From positions 1 to 64,000 of the forward strand of contig NZ_SRYB01000029.1 in NCBI RefSeq assembly GCF_004793975.1: a stretch of DNA of 64,000 nucleotides, read 5' to 3'. The translations under genes and the position numbers were made by a program. Below, piece after piece: positions 1 to 7,903 of the stretch. Source of the stretch: Lepagella muris (lineage in GTDB: Bacteria; Bacteroidota; Bacteroidia; Bacteroidales; Muribaculaceae). Below the pieces are notes generated by a model that did not search any database, was not told the DNA's origin, and worked only from the letters and a program-made list of their open reading frames with translations. How positions within the stretch are numbered: position 1 is the first letter of the stretch; each line of letters opens with the position of its first letter.

Positions 1-128
1 TGTCTTTTTGCAATCACATACGAAAAGAGACTGCCTAAACTTGTTAGACAGCCTCTTTGCGAATGTATATGACAAATGAAATTCTATTTCGTTATCGGAT
101 CATTGCGGCTGGATTTGCCGCTGTCGGA
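1..128. other. Left-edge intergenic region
   Basis: No gene is visible. The stretch is the downstream side of the leftward GH2 fusion gene and holds the hairpin listed at 23-59. Nothing else stands out. Confidence 0.6.
23..59 (-). terminator. Hairpin terminator behind the GH2 fusion gene
   Basis: AAAGAG (24-29) pairs with CTCTTT (53-58). Inner pairing of CTG with CAG and CTAA with TTAG surrounds a 5-nt loop, with two mismatches in the stem. Read on the minus strand the hairpin ends in TTTT. It lies 70 nt past the stop of the leftward gene and could work in both directions. Confidence 0.5.
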
Positions 129-3100
129 TCATTTTACGATTACCTTTTCTGTCGTTCCGTCTTTTCTTTTTACAATGTTAATTCCTGGCACCGGCGACTT
201 CAGGGGAATGCCTGAGACGGTGTAGTAGGTTTCTTCACCGGTGCCCTCCACGAAAGGGGACTTTACGGATGTTGCAGGTTCGTAGACGTTGACAAGACGT
301 TCGGCTGCCTCTCTGATGCGGTCTTCATCAAGCTTGATTATCTCGCGGTCGTATGTCATGATGCCGTTCACCTCTGTCTCGACGTCGGTGGTCTGAGTAT
401 AGACAGCTGATGAGAATGATACTTTCTTGCCATTCTTCTTATATCCCTTCGCTACGTCATAAATCTGGTCAATGAGCTTAACGTAAGCATCCGTGATCTC
501 CTTCTCATTGGGGAAGGTGTTGTAGGTCTGGGAATTGCGGTCATACCAACGATGCCCGGGCATGTTTCTGCCGAGACCACCATACTCACCAAGTACGAAA
601 GGACGGGTAGGATCAACGACGCCTTCGAAGATGTAGACGGGCTGACGATAGTCGTGCATGTCGACGAATGTGCCCTCACCGAGTTTGTAGTGGTTACCGC
701 CGCTTGACGGGTTGACAAGGCGGGTGTTGTCAAGGCTCTGAGTGAACTCTACAATCTCACCGGTCTTGAACTGTCCCCAACGCTCGTTGAACGGAGTCCA
801 AACCACGATACAGGGGTGAGAATAGAGCTGATTGATGATTTCTGCCCATTCGCTCTTGAAATTAGCTTCAAGTGTGGGGTTCTGTGTGCAATTGTGAGTC
901 GGATACCAAGTGTCAGTGATCCAGTTGCCTTCGTCTGTCTGGAATGCGGAGGGCATATCCTGCCATACGAGAAGACCGAGACGGTCGCAGTGGTAGTACC
1001 AACGGGCGGGTTCAACCTTCATGTGCTTTCTGACCATGTTGAAGCCCCAGTCTTTGGTCTTCTCGAGGTCATAACGGAGAGCCTCGTCAGTAGGAGCTGT
1101 CAGCAGACCGTCGGGCCAGTAGCCCTGATCAAGCGGACCGAACTGGAAGAGATCCTTATTGTTGAGCTGCATTCTCCAGAATCCCTCGCTATTCTTCTTA
1201 TAGGAGATTTTGCGGAGAGCTGCATAGCTGTCGATTTCGTCAAGAGTCTTGCCATTGTCGGCGAGAGAGATTTCCACGTCATAGAGGAACGGGTCTTTCG
1301 GGCTCCAGAGTTTCGGCTTCGCAACAGCGAGAGTCACGGTGTTGGCTGCGTCTGCGCTGACAGTCTTTGATGCCACCACATTGTCGCCGTCCATGAGTTT
1401 CACTGTGAGCTGACCTTTGGGAGTGCCGGCGAGAGCGATATCGAAAGTGAAGTTCTTCTTATCTACGTTAGGAGTGGTGCGGATGTTGGAGATGTGAGTC
1501 TCGTCTACCGGCTCCATCCATACAGTCTGCCAGATTCCGGAAGTGGAGGTATAGTTGATGTCGCCACCGCCTACAGGGTATCTGCGCTGCTTGCCGACAG
1601 GCTGCATGCCCGGATCGGTGTTGTCGATCACCTTAACGTAGAGAGTGACCTTGTTGTCCTTGATGTGCTTTGTGATGTCGGCAGAGAAGGATGAGTGTCC
1701 GCCGATATGGGAAGTGACGCGATCGCGACCGGTGGTGCCGTTTGCAAAGACGTATGTCTCATAATCCACCGCACCGAAATTGATGATTACGTTCTTGCCG
1801 TTCCATTCAGCGGGAATCTCAATCTCCTTCTTATACCAGAGAGCTTTCCCCGGCTCGAGAGGACGCATCACGCCGGAGAGACTTGATTCGATTGCGAAGG
1901 GCACGAGAATCTCACCTTCGAAAGCCTTGGGTGTCTCATTCTGGTTGGTGATGGCATAATCCCAGAGACCATTCAGGTTGACCCATTGGTCGCGCTCCAT
2001 GATAGGGCGCGGATATTCCGGAAGCACGTTGTCGGGATCGATTTCAGCAGCCCAACGGGTTTTGATATGGTTCCCTTTGGGAGCCCATGCAGTCTGCACT
2101 TTTGCCGGACGGTAACGATCCATGAGTACCTTCATCCAGAGACCACCGAGCACTGAACGTGCGCTGAAGTTGCAGGAGCGGCCGCTGTCTACCATATAGA
2201 AGTCGCTGAGCGGAATACGAGATGTGGTCTCGTTCATGTAGTCGTAGTGCTTGTCGGAGAATTGGAGGAATGTCTCGGTATCGGGCGACATTGAGGCTGT
2301 CCAGAGAATCCAGTCGCTCTTTGTCTGAAGGTCGCGGCTGTCGAGAGGGAGACCATATTTGTGCTGCTTGGTGAGGTAGAAATTGATCTCGCGATCCACC
2401 ACTTCTGCAGGGAAGTAGTTCCAACCCCACATCAGATCCCATACGAGGTTATATTTCTGGCTCCAAGTGCCACCTTTGTGGAACTCCATGCGGTAGTGGT
2501 CGCCGTCGCGGGCATCAGCCTCCCAGAGAAGAGCCATATTCTTGGCATAGTTCCGGAATTTCTCGATGTCGCGGGTGTTGCCGCCGATATAGGGGATAAG
2601 GTCGGCATACGCTGCGACAGCCATGATAGCCTTGATGGAGAGGTTGGTGTTCTGCTCACTCGGACCCTTGAAGTCGTCGGTGCAGAGCTGGTTGCCCGGA
2701 TTCTGACCCTCGGCGCGGCAATAGTCTGCCCATGTCTTGAGCACAGATTTGTAAGGTTTCAGCCATTCGCCGTCGCCTGTTATCTTGCAGATCGCATTAC
2801 AGAGGAGGATGATGTTGGCAGATTCCTCAAGAGGCATAGTGTCGCCGTAAACCTGACCGTTGGCAAGGGGGTACTGACCGAGGTCGTGTGCGGCACAGTT
2901 CTTACCCTTTCTCTGGTCGCTCAATGCGTATTCGAGAATAGAGAGCACCATACCCTTCTGAAGAGTCGGGTTGTAGAGGAGATAGAGGGGAGATTCCGGA
3001 TAAGTGAGGTCAACGGTGTTGACACAGCCGTTCGACTTGTTCTCTTTTGAGAAATATAGGATATGACCCTTGTCGTCTTGGAAGAGCTTGTGGGCAGCCA

Positions 3101-4634
3101 TGACGAGACGATAGTTTGCACTCAGCATCTCGGCATATTTCTTATTGCCGGCAGCGAGAGCGTCGTCATAGATCATCTTGTCGAGGTCGCGGCAACGCTT
3201 CATGATGGATGCGTAGTTGTCGCGCAGCTCCTCGAATGCGTTGAAGATGGTCTTTCCGTCGCGTGCATAGTAAGCCTTATAGTTCTTCTTCATATACTGC
3301 ATGTCGTAGACCTCATCATAGCCGATCATGAGGAAGTCGGAAGCCTCCTTCACCTTGCCGAGGTTGTTGCAGAATGCGAGAGCCGGCATGTTGCTGAGCG
3401 AAGTGCTCCTCACCGGATTCTTCTCGGAAGAGGGGAGCTTGCCGCTCTTCACGAAATTCTGCTCGGCAGTCTGACCCTGCACGACTGCCACATTTCCGTT
3501 GATTGCCGGAATATATAGGTAGCCCCAGTCGATTGAGATAAGGTCGCCAGATCTGCCGAGAATCTTCTGCTCCTCGGAGCCGGCTTTCAGATATTTGATG
3601 CCGTTCTCGGTGATTACCTCCGAGAGGGTGGGCTGGTTCATCTCGTTGACGGTCATCTGAGCCGAAGTGGCGAGATAGAACTGGATGTCGTGTTTCTTGT
3701 CGTCGGTAGATTTCACCTGATAAGATATGAAGTTGACCGGAGTGGAGATAAGGTCAAGGTCATCAATCAGCATAGGGGCGGTGAACACTACGTCAAGATT
3801 CACCGGACCGCAGGTGAAATTATAATAAGAGCTTGTAGCCATTACGTCGACAGAGTTCTGGCGTGCCTGTTTCACCTCGGTCGACGGGTCGAGGATATTC
3901 TCATACAGACCGAAGTCGATGTAGGAGCCGCCTGTAGTGTTGTGGCAATGTGCGGCGATGATATTGTCGCCTGCCTTCAGGGCTTTCTTCTGCTCGGGTG
4001 TGAGCTGCACGTTCTCACCCTGACGCCAAGTCTCGCCGGTGGCGACGATCTTTTCGCCGTTGATGTAAAGCTCAAACACGTCGTCGTGTGAGAACTTCAC
4101 CCAAAGGTCTTTCTCAAGATCCTTGTTTGAGAGGTTTACCACGCGGCGCACGTATATATCCTTATTGTCGCCAACCCAGTCGTTGTTGACGTTAGGATAC
4201 TCACCTTTCTTACCCCAGGCAGCCTGTTCGGTTGCCCATGAGGAATCATCGAAAGATTCATTTCTCCAGTCGTTGTTGCGCTGGCGTTTGTAGCTTACCT
4301 TTCCGCTCCAGCCGTCGCCGTCCACAGTCATCGGCGCGATAGGCTTCAGCAGATTCTCCTTCTCGGATCCCATGAAGCGGTATGAGACGCCATCCACGCG
4401 GAGGATACCGTCGATAGCCTTCTCCTGTTCACACCAGTGGCGGGTGGGACCGTCGTTGAGATTGTCATAGTTCGACCATATTGAAAAGAAAGGGTCGTTG
4501 GTCAGCAGCGGCACCGAGGGAAGTCGCAGTTCCGTCTCCTGATAGGGCTTGAAGTCTTCTGCCGTCTGGGCAATTGCGGGAGATGCAAGAGCCGTCAATG
4601 CGAGCGTGCAGGAGATAAATCCTGTTAGTTTCAT
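129..4634 (-). CDS. Secreted fusion: DUF4965-type glutaminase-like protein + GH2 glycoside hydrolase
   Basis: About 1501 aa. I chose the start at 4634, which opens directly on a signal peptide (MKLTGF...ASPAIAQ); an in-frame start 12 codons upstream adds only a polar leader. Residues about 20-840 match the glutaminase-A-like architecture (DUF4964/DUF5127/DUF4965/DUF1793). They include an inserted beta-sandwich near residues 95-260 that resembles a GH2 sugar-binding domain. From about residue 880 (QWVNLNGLWDY) the protein is a GH2 enzyme: sugar-binding, immunoglobulin-like and TIM-barrel domains, the acid/base Asn-Glu in TPFNERWG near residue 1282, and a nucleophile Glu in VLGEYGG near 1350. 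The C-terminus (SGIPLKSPVPGINIVKR) resembles the cell-surface/sorting tails of Bacteroidales secreted proteins. A stand-alone paralogue of the N-terminal half lies at 13250-15766. The substrate is unknown; beta-galactosidase or beta-glucuronidase type activity is plausible. Confidence 0.85.
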   Translation of the reverse strand: MKLTGFISCTLALTALASPAIAQTAEDFKPYQETELRLPSVPLLTNDPFFSIWSNYDNLNDGPTRHWCEQEKAIDGILRVDGVSYRFMGSEKENLLKPIAPMTVDGDGWSGKVSYKRQRNNDWRNESFDDSSWATEQAAWGKKGEYPNVNNDWVGDNKDIYVRRVVNLSNKDLEKDLWVKFSHDDVFELYINGEKIVATGETWRQGENVQLTPEQKKALKAGDNIIAAHCHNTTGGSYIDFGLYENILDPSTEVKQARQNSVDVMATSSYYNFTCGPVNLDVVFTAPMLIDDLDLISTPVNFISYQVKSTDDKKHDIQFYLATSAQMTVNEMNQPTLSEVITENGIKYLKAGSEEQKILGRSGDLISIDWGYLYIPAINGNVAVVQGQTAEQNFVKSGKLPSSEKNPVRSTSLSNMPALAFCNNLGKVKEASDFLMIGYDEVYDMQYMKKNYKAYYARDGKTIFNAFEELRDNYASIMKRCRDLDKMIYDDALAAGNKKYAEMLSANYRLVMAAHKLFQDDKGHILYFSKENKSNGCVNTVDLTYPESPLYLLYNPTLQKGMVLSILEYALSDQRKGKNCAAHDLGQYPLANGQVYGDTMPLEESANIILLCNAICKITGDGEWLKPYKSVLKTWADYCRAEGQNPGNQLCTDDFKGPSEQNTNLSIKAIMAVAAYADLIPYIGGNTRDIEKFRNYAKNMALLWEADARDGDHYRMEFHKGGTWSQKYNLVWDLMWGWNYFPAEVVDREINFYLTKQHKYGLPLDSRDLQTKSDWILWTASMSPDTETFLQFSDKHYDYMNETTSRIPLSDFYMVDSGRSCNFSARSVLGGLWMKVLMDRYRPAKVQTAWAPKGNHIKTRWAAEIDPDNVLPEYPRPIMERDQWVNLNGLWDYAITNQNETPKAFEGEILVPFAIESSLSGVMRPLEPGKALWYKKEIEIPAEWNGKNVIINFGAVDYETYVFANGTTGRDRVTSHIGGHSSFSADITKHIKDNKVTLYVKVIDNTDPGMQPVGKQRRYPVGGGDINYTSTSGIWQTVWMEPVDETHISNIRTTPNVDKKNFTFDIALAGTPKGQLTVKLMDGDNVVASKTVSADAANTVTLAVAKPKLWSPKDPFLYDVEISLADNGKTLDEIDSYAALRKISYKKNSEGFWRMQLNNKDLFQFGPLDQGYWPDGLLTAPTDEALRYDLEKTKDWGFNMVRKHMKVEPARWYYHCDRLGLLVWQDMPSAFQTDEGNWITDTWYPTHNCTQNPTLEANFKSEWAEIINQLYSHPCIVVWTPFNERWGQFKTGEIVEFTQSLDNTRLVNPSSGGNHYKLGEGTFVDMHDYRQPVYIFEGVVDPTRPFVLGEYGGLGRNMPGHRWYDRNSQTYNTFPNEKEITDAYVKLIDQIYDVAKGYKKNGKKVSFSSAVYTQTTDVETEVNGIMTYDREIIKLDEDRIREAAERLVNVYEPATSVKSPFVEGTGEETYYTVSGIPLKSPVPGINIVKRKDGTTEKVIVK

Positions 4635-4667
4635 GATATGATAAATTTGATTGTTTTTTCTCGGTTG

Positions 4668-4675
4668 CAAAATTA
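4668..4675 (-). promoter_or_regulatory. Possible -7 element of the GH2 fusion gene
   Basis: The minus strand reads TAATTTTG, a full match to the Bacteroidetes -7 consensus TAnnTTTG, 33 nt upstream of the chosen start. No clear TTTG lies at the -33 spacing, so support is partial. Confidence 0.4.
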
Positions 4676-4808
4676 TATATAAAGAATAGTAAAGAATTGC
4701 GGTGGTAGTTCAAAGAATAGAAAAATATGTTCAATTCATTATCAGGGATGTATGTAGCCGTGCCAAATTTGTATGTGACATGAAAATTTCCTTTTTTGAA
4801 CGGTGGTT

Positions 4809-4841
4809 TTTGTCAATACTTTTGATAAAGGTCTACTTTTG
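4809..4841 (+). promoter_or_regulatory. Promoter of the 899-aa secreted protein gene
   Basis: TTTG (4809-4812), a 21-nt spacer, then TACTTTTG (4834-4841) matches the Bacteroidetes housekeeping promoter consensus. Transcription should begin near 4848, giving a leader of about 45 nt. This argues against the longer in-frame start at 4803. Confidence 0.65.
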
Positions 4842-4892
4842 TGCCCGATAAAACTCAATAACACAACCTTAAACAATCAAATTAACCGATTT

Positions 4893-7592
4893 ATGAAACA
4901 AAGAGACTTGATGTTTGGCTTCGGTTTATTCGGAGCTTTGGGTATGATGGCCCAGTCTCCGTTTGTCGGTAGTCTTCCTCCCACGGAGGGTAGTGGCGAC
5001 TACTATCTCTATCAGGTGGAGAGCGGCAAATGGCTACAGAATAATCAGCGTGTACGCGGGCAGTGGACCACACACGCGCAGCTTGACAAGAATGGCTTCG
5101 ATGTAGAGGTCATCGCTATTGATGGGGGCTGGCAGTTGAATCCCAAATTGGGCTCGAACCACAGTATAAACTCAGGTGGTGACCGCTTCTATATGGATAC
5201 CAATCATGGCGTGTCGCCCTGGTCGTTTGAGCCGGTTGAGATGTCGGAAGTGAGCAACGCATTCAAGATCCAGGCACTCGTGTGGGACGAACTCAATGAG
5301 CCGTATTATCTGGGCGAGAAGGATGATGAGTTGTCAGACAATGCAGAGAATCTGACGTGGCAGCTCGTGAGCTGTGCGGATCGTATCGAATGGATGAAGA
5401 ATGCTGTTGCAGATGGTCCGGTAGATGCCACTTGGCTGATACCTGCACAGGATCTCGGACGCAATGATGAGCGCCGTAGCCAGTGGACCCACAAATGGAC
5501 AGCCGACGGCTCGGGCATAGGTCTGGGGGGTGCTGACTTCAATTCCGTTCAGGAAGCCTGGCATCGCGCGACAAACTATGTGGACTATATCATATTGAAG
5601 GATATACCCAACGGCACATACCGTTTCACCGTTCAGGGTTGGTATCGCGACACTGAGGTGGAGAGTGCAGAACTTCAGCAGCGCATGGCAGATGGCACAG
5701 AGGTGCTCCGTGCATCTTACTTTGCAGGCGCAGCATCTGCCGAACTTATGCCTATCTCCAAGAATGCCTCAACTGAGGAGGTTGCCGGCAAATACTCTTA
5801 TCATATTGAGCCTGCAGGCATCTGGGTGCCCAATAGCCTGAATGATGCATCGGAGGTATTCTCTGACGGTGCTTACACAAACGAATGGATCGAAACAACA
5901 GTCACAGACGGCACTCTCATCATCGGCATAAGCAAGCGTGAGGCTGATCATCGTGACTGGCTCGTATATGACAACTTCCAGCTCCAGTATGTTAGCCAGG
6001 ATGCTCCGGCAGCCGACCTCAGCGGTCTTAAATCTGAGCTTGAGACTATGATTGCAGAGGCTAACGGGTTGGATTCCACTCCGGTGCTTGCAGCTGCAAT
6101 TGAGGAGGCAAATGCCGCTGTCGCTTCTGAAAGCGCATCTGTTCTCCGCGATGCCATATTCTCGCTTCAGACTGTGCTTTCCGGTATAAAGGTATCAAAA
6201 TCAGAGATTGCTCTTTATGCAGAGATCAAGAAATTCTGTGTTGAGGAGGGAGTTGACACCACTTCTGCCGACGAAATCTATATGACGGCTGCAAACCGTG
6301 ACGACTATAATCGTGCCATCAAAGAACTCCGTTATGCACGTCGTCGCGCCCACGCCGACAAGCATGAGGACGTATTTGCAGGTTCACCCGTCGCTGCCGG
6401 AGAGTTCTATCTCTACAATGTAGGGCAGAAACAGTTCCTCAGTGGTGGTTCTGACTGGGGTGCTCATGCAGCCCTGAGTATGCCGGGACGTCTGGTAGTG
6501 CTTGAAGAGGAGGATGCTGCTTCCAACGCATACCATATCAACACCAACCTTTTCAACGGTGAGGATAAGCATTACCTCAACTATCGCGGATACATGGATG
6601 CTCCTATTGCCGGTGCTTGGAAGTTTATTCCGGTAGATGGTAAGGAGAATGTCTACAATATCGTTCAGAATGACTATCAGGACGTTCACGTAGGCTGGGC
6701 TCCGTATGCCGATACAGACAATAAGAACAATGACGAGACTACAGTGGGCACAGAGCTCCGCAATCTTGCAGCCGACGACCTTAACGCACAGTGGAAGCTC
6801 GTCAGCCGTGCAGAGCGTATGGCTCTTATGGAGAATGCCTCTATCGATAATCCTGTCGACGTGTCATTCTTGATAGAAAGCCCGAACTTCAACCAGCGTG
6901 AGGGAGCTGATATGTTGTGGTCATTCGCAAATGGCAATATATGGGAATATGGTGGCAACCACTATGATTTCGCAGCCGAGTCATGGAACACAACAGACTT
7001 TGATATGAATCAGGAGTTGAACGGTCTTCCTGCCGGCGTCTACAAGGCAAGCGTACAGGGCTTCTACCGCAACGGTGATCATGGTGATCAGCCGGATCTT
7101 GAGTTCTCTCAGAATGCATATCTCTATTGCGGCAGCGATGAGGCAGACGACGTGCTTCTCCCGAATATCACTGCCGAGAGCGGCATGGTTCCGGGCGAGG
7201 GTGATGATGCAGTAGCTGAGGACGGCACTGTCTATAACTATCCTAATGGCATTGTGCAGGCCACCAACTTCTTCAAGAATGGTCTTTACCGCACATACAC
7301 TGTCATCAATGTGGCAGAGGGTGATCCTGTTATCCTCGGTGTTGGCAAAGATGTGCAGGGTGCTGAGAAAGACTGGGTTGTTGCCGACAACTTCCGTCTG
7401 ACCTACTACGGCAAAAGCACTACCAAAGATGAGGTGAAGGATATGCTCTCCTCAGGTGTCGTGCCTGTGATTGACAATTCTGATGAGGCTAAGGGCGACA
7501 ACCGTATCTATAATCTCCAGGGTATCGAGGTTACTAACCCGACAGCTCCCGGCATCTATATCCGCAACGGCAAGAAATTTGTGGTTCGCTGA
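4893..7592 (+). CDS. Large secreted protein with two-fold internal duplication, function unknown
   Basis: About 899 aa from the start at 4893, which begins a signal peptide (MKQRDLMFG...GMMAQ); the promoter just upstream rules out the longer reading frame start. Two copies of the same module pair are visible. A beta-trefoil-like segment (DYYLYQVESGKWLQN, then GEFYLYNVGQKQFLSGG) is followed by a linker (LVSCADRIEWMKNA / LVSRAERMALMENA) and a galactose-binding-like beta-sandwich (GTYRFTVQGWYRD / GVYKASVQGFYRN). A helical spacer lies between the copies. The tail (IYNLQGIEVTNPTAPGIYI) is the short C-terminal motif common on secreted proteins of Prevotella and Muribaculaceae, possibly a sorting or anchoring signal. 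No catalytic motif is recognised. Its position suggests glycan binding at the cell surface, which is inference. Confidence 0.75.
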   Translation: MKQRDLMFGFGLFGALGMMAQSPFVGSLPPTEGSGDYYLYQVESGKWLQNNQRVRGQWTTHAQLDKNGFDVEVIAIDGGWQLNPKLGSNHSINSGGDRFYMDTNHGVSPWSFEPVEMSEVSNAFKIQALVWDELNEPYYLGEKDDELSDNAENLTWQLVSCADRIEWMKNAVADGPVDATWLIPAQDLGRNDERRSQWTHKWTADGSGIGLGGADFNSVQEAWHRATNYVDYIILKDIPNGTYRFTVQGWYRDTEVESAELQQRMADGTEVLRASYFAGAASAELMPISKNASTEEVAGKYSYHIEPAGIWVPNSLNDASEVFSDGAYTNEWIETTVTDGTLIIGISKREADHRDWLVYDNFQLQYVSQDAPAADLSGLKSELETMIAEANGLDSTPVLAAAIEEANAAVASESASVLRDAIFSLQTVLSGIKVSKSEIALYAEIKKFCVEEGVDTTSADEIYMTAANRDDYNRAIKELRYARRRAHADKHEDVFAGSPVAAGEFYLYNVGQKQFLSGGSDWGAHAALSMPGRLVVLEEEDAASNAYHINTNLFNGEDKHYLNYRGYMDAPIAGAWKFIPVDGKENVYNIVQNDYQDVHVGWAPYADTDNKNNDETTVGTELRNLAADDLNAQWKLVSRAERMALMENASIDNPVDVSFLIESPNFNQREGADMLWSFANGNIWEYGGNHYDFAAESWNTTDFDMNQELNGLPAGVYKASVQGFYRNGDHGDQPDLEFSQNAYLYCGSDEADDVLLPNITAESGMVPGEGDDAVAEDGTVYNYPNGIVQATNFFKNGLYRTYTVINVAEGDPVILGVGKDVQGAEKDWVVADNFRLTYYGKSTTKDEVKDMLSSGVVPVIDNSDEAKGDNRIYNLQGIEVTNPTAPGIYIRNGKKFVVR

Positions 7593-7688
7593 TTGATGAT
7601 GCAATGACAATTGAAAAAATGAGAATGTCAGTTATAAAGTTTGTTAGTTAGAAGCAACGCATTCATACAGTGCGTAATCTAAAGGAAG

Positions 7689-7728
7689 GGGGATCCGATC
7701 TGATGATGGATGGGATCCCCTTATTCTT
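7689..7728 (+). terminator. Intrinsic terminator after the 899-aa gene
   Basis: GGGGATCC (7689-7696) pairs perfectly with GGATCCCC (7713-7720) around a 16-nt loop and is followed by TTATTCTT. Confidence 0.75.
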
Positions 7729-7784
7729 GGTTTAAGGGATATGGTTTATGGTTTATAGTTTATGGGATATGGTTTATTGGATAT
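7729..7784 (+). repeat. Heptad tandem array (8 x 7 bp, GGTTTAT-like)
   Basis: Eight consecutive 7-bp units: GGTTTAA, GGGATAT, GGTTTAT, GGTTTAT, AGTTTAT, GGGATAT, GGTTTAT, TGGATAT. The period is exact. Related arrays lie at 22781 and 25525. Confidence 0.85.
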
Positions 7785-7811
7785 TAATGGATTGGAAAAA
7801 TTGCAGGGTGT

Positions 7812-7843
7812 ATTGCAGGATATGTAAAGATGCACTAAATTTG
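7812..7843 (+). promoter_or_regulatory. Promoter of the hybrid two-component regulator
   Basis: ATTG (7812-7815), a 20-nt spacer, then TAAATTTG (7836-7843). This is a full -7 match with one mismatch in the -33 box. It lies about 60 nt before the chosen start codon. Confidence 0.6.
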
Positions 7844-7903
7844 CATTTGAGTTTAGAATTAATGGTTATTTAAGACAACTTTCAATACCATGTGAGACTG
7901 ATT

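Larger units (their letters stand above)
7593..7903. other. Intergenic region with terminator, heptad repeat and promoter
   Basis: The 311-nt gap before the regulator gene contains the terminator, the 56-bp heptad repeat and the promoter listed separately. I see no additional gene. Confidence 0.7.

Noticed and set aside
2361..3050. 229-codon open frame on the plus strand inside the GH2 fusion gene
   Set aside because: Mirror of conserved coding sequence; no start context or motif supports it.
7729..7784. Heptad array as a CRISPR array
   Set aside because: Units are 7 bp with no spacers and there are no cas genes.
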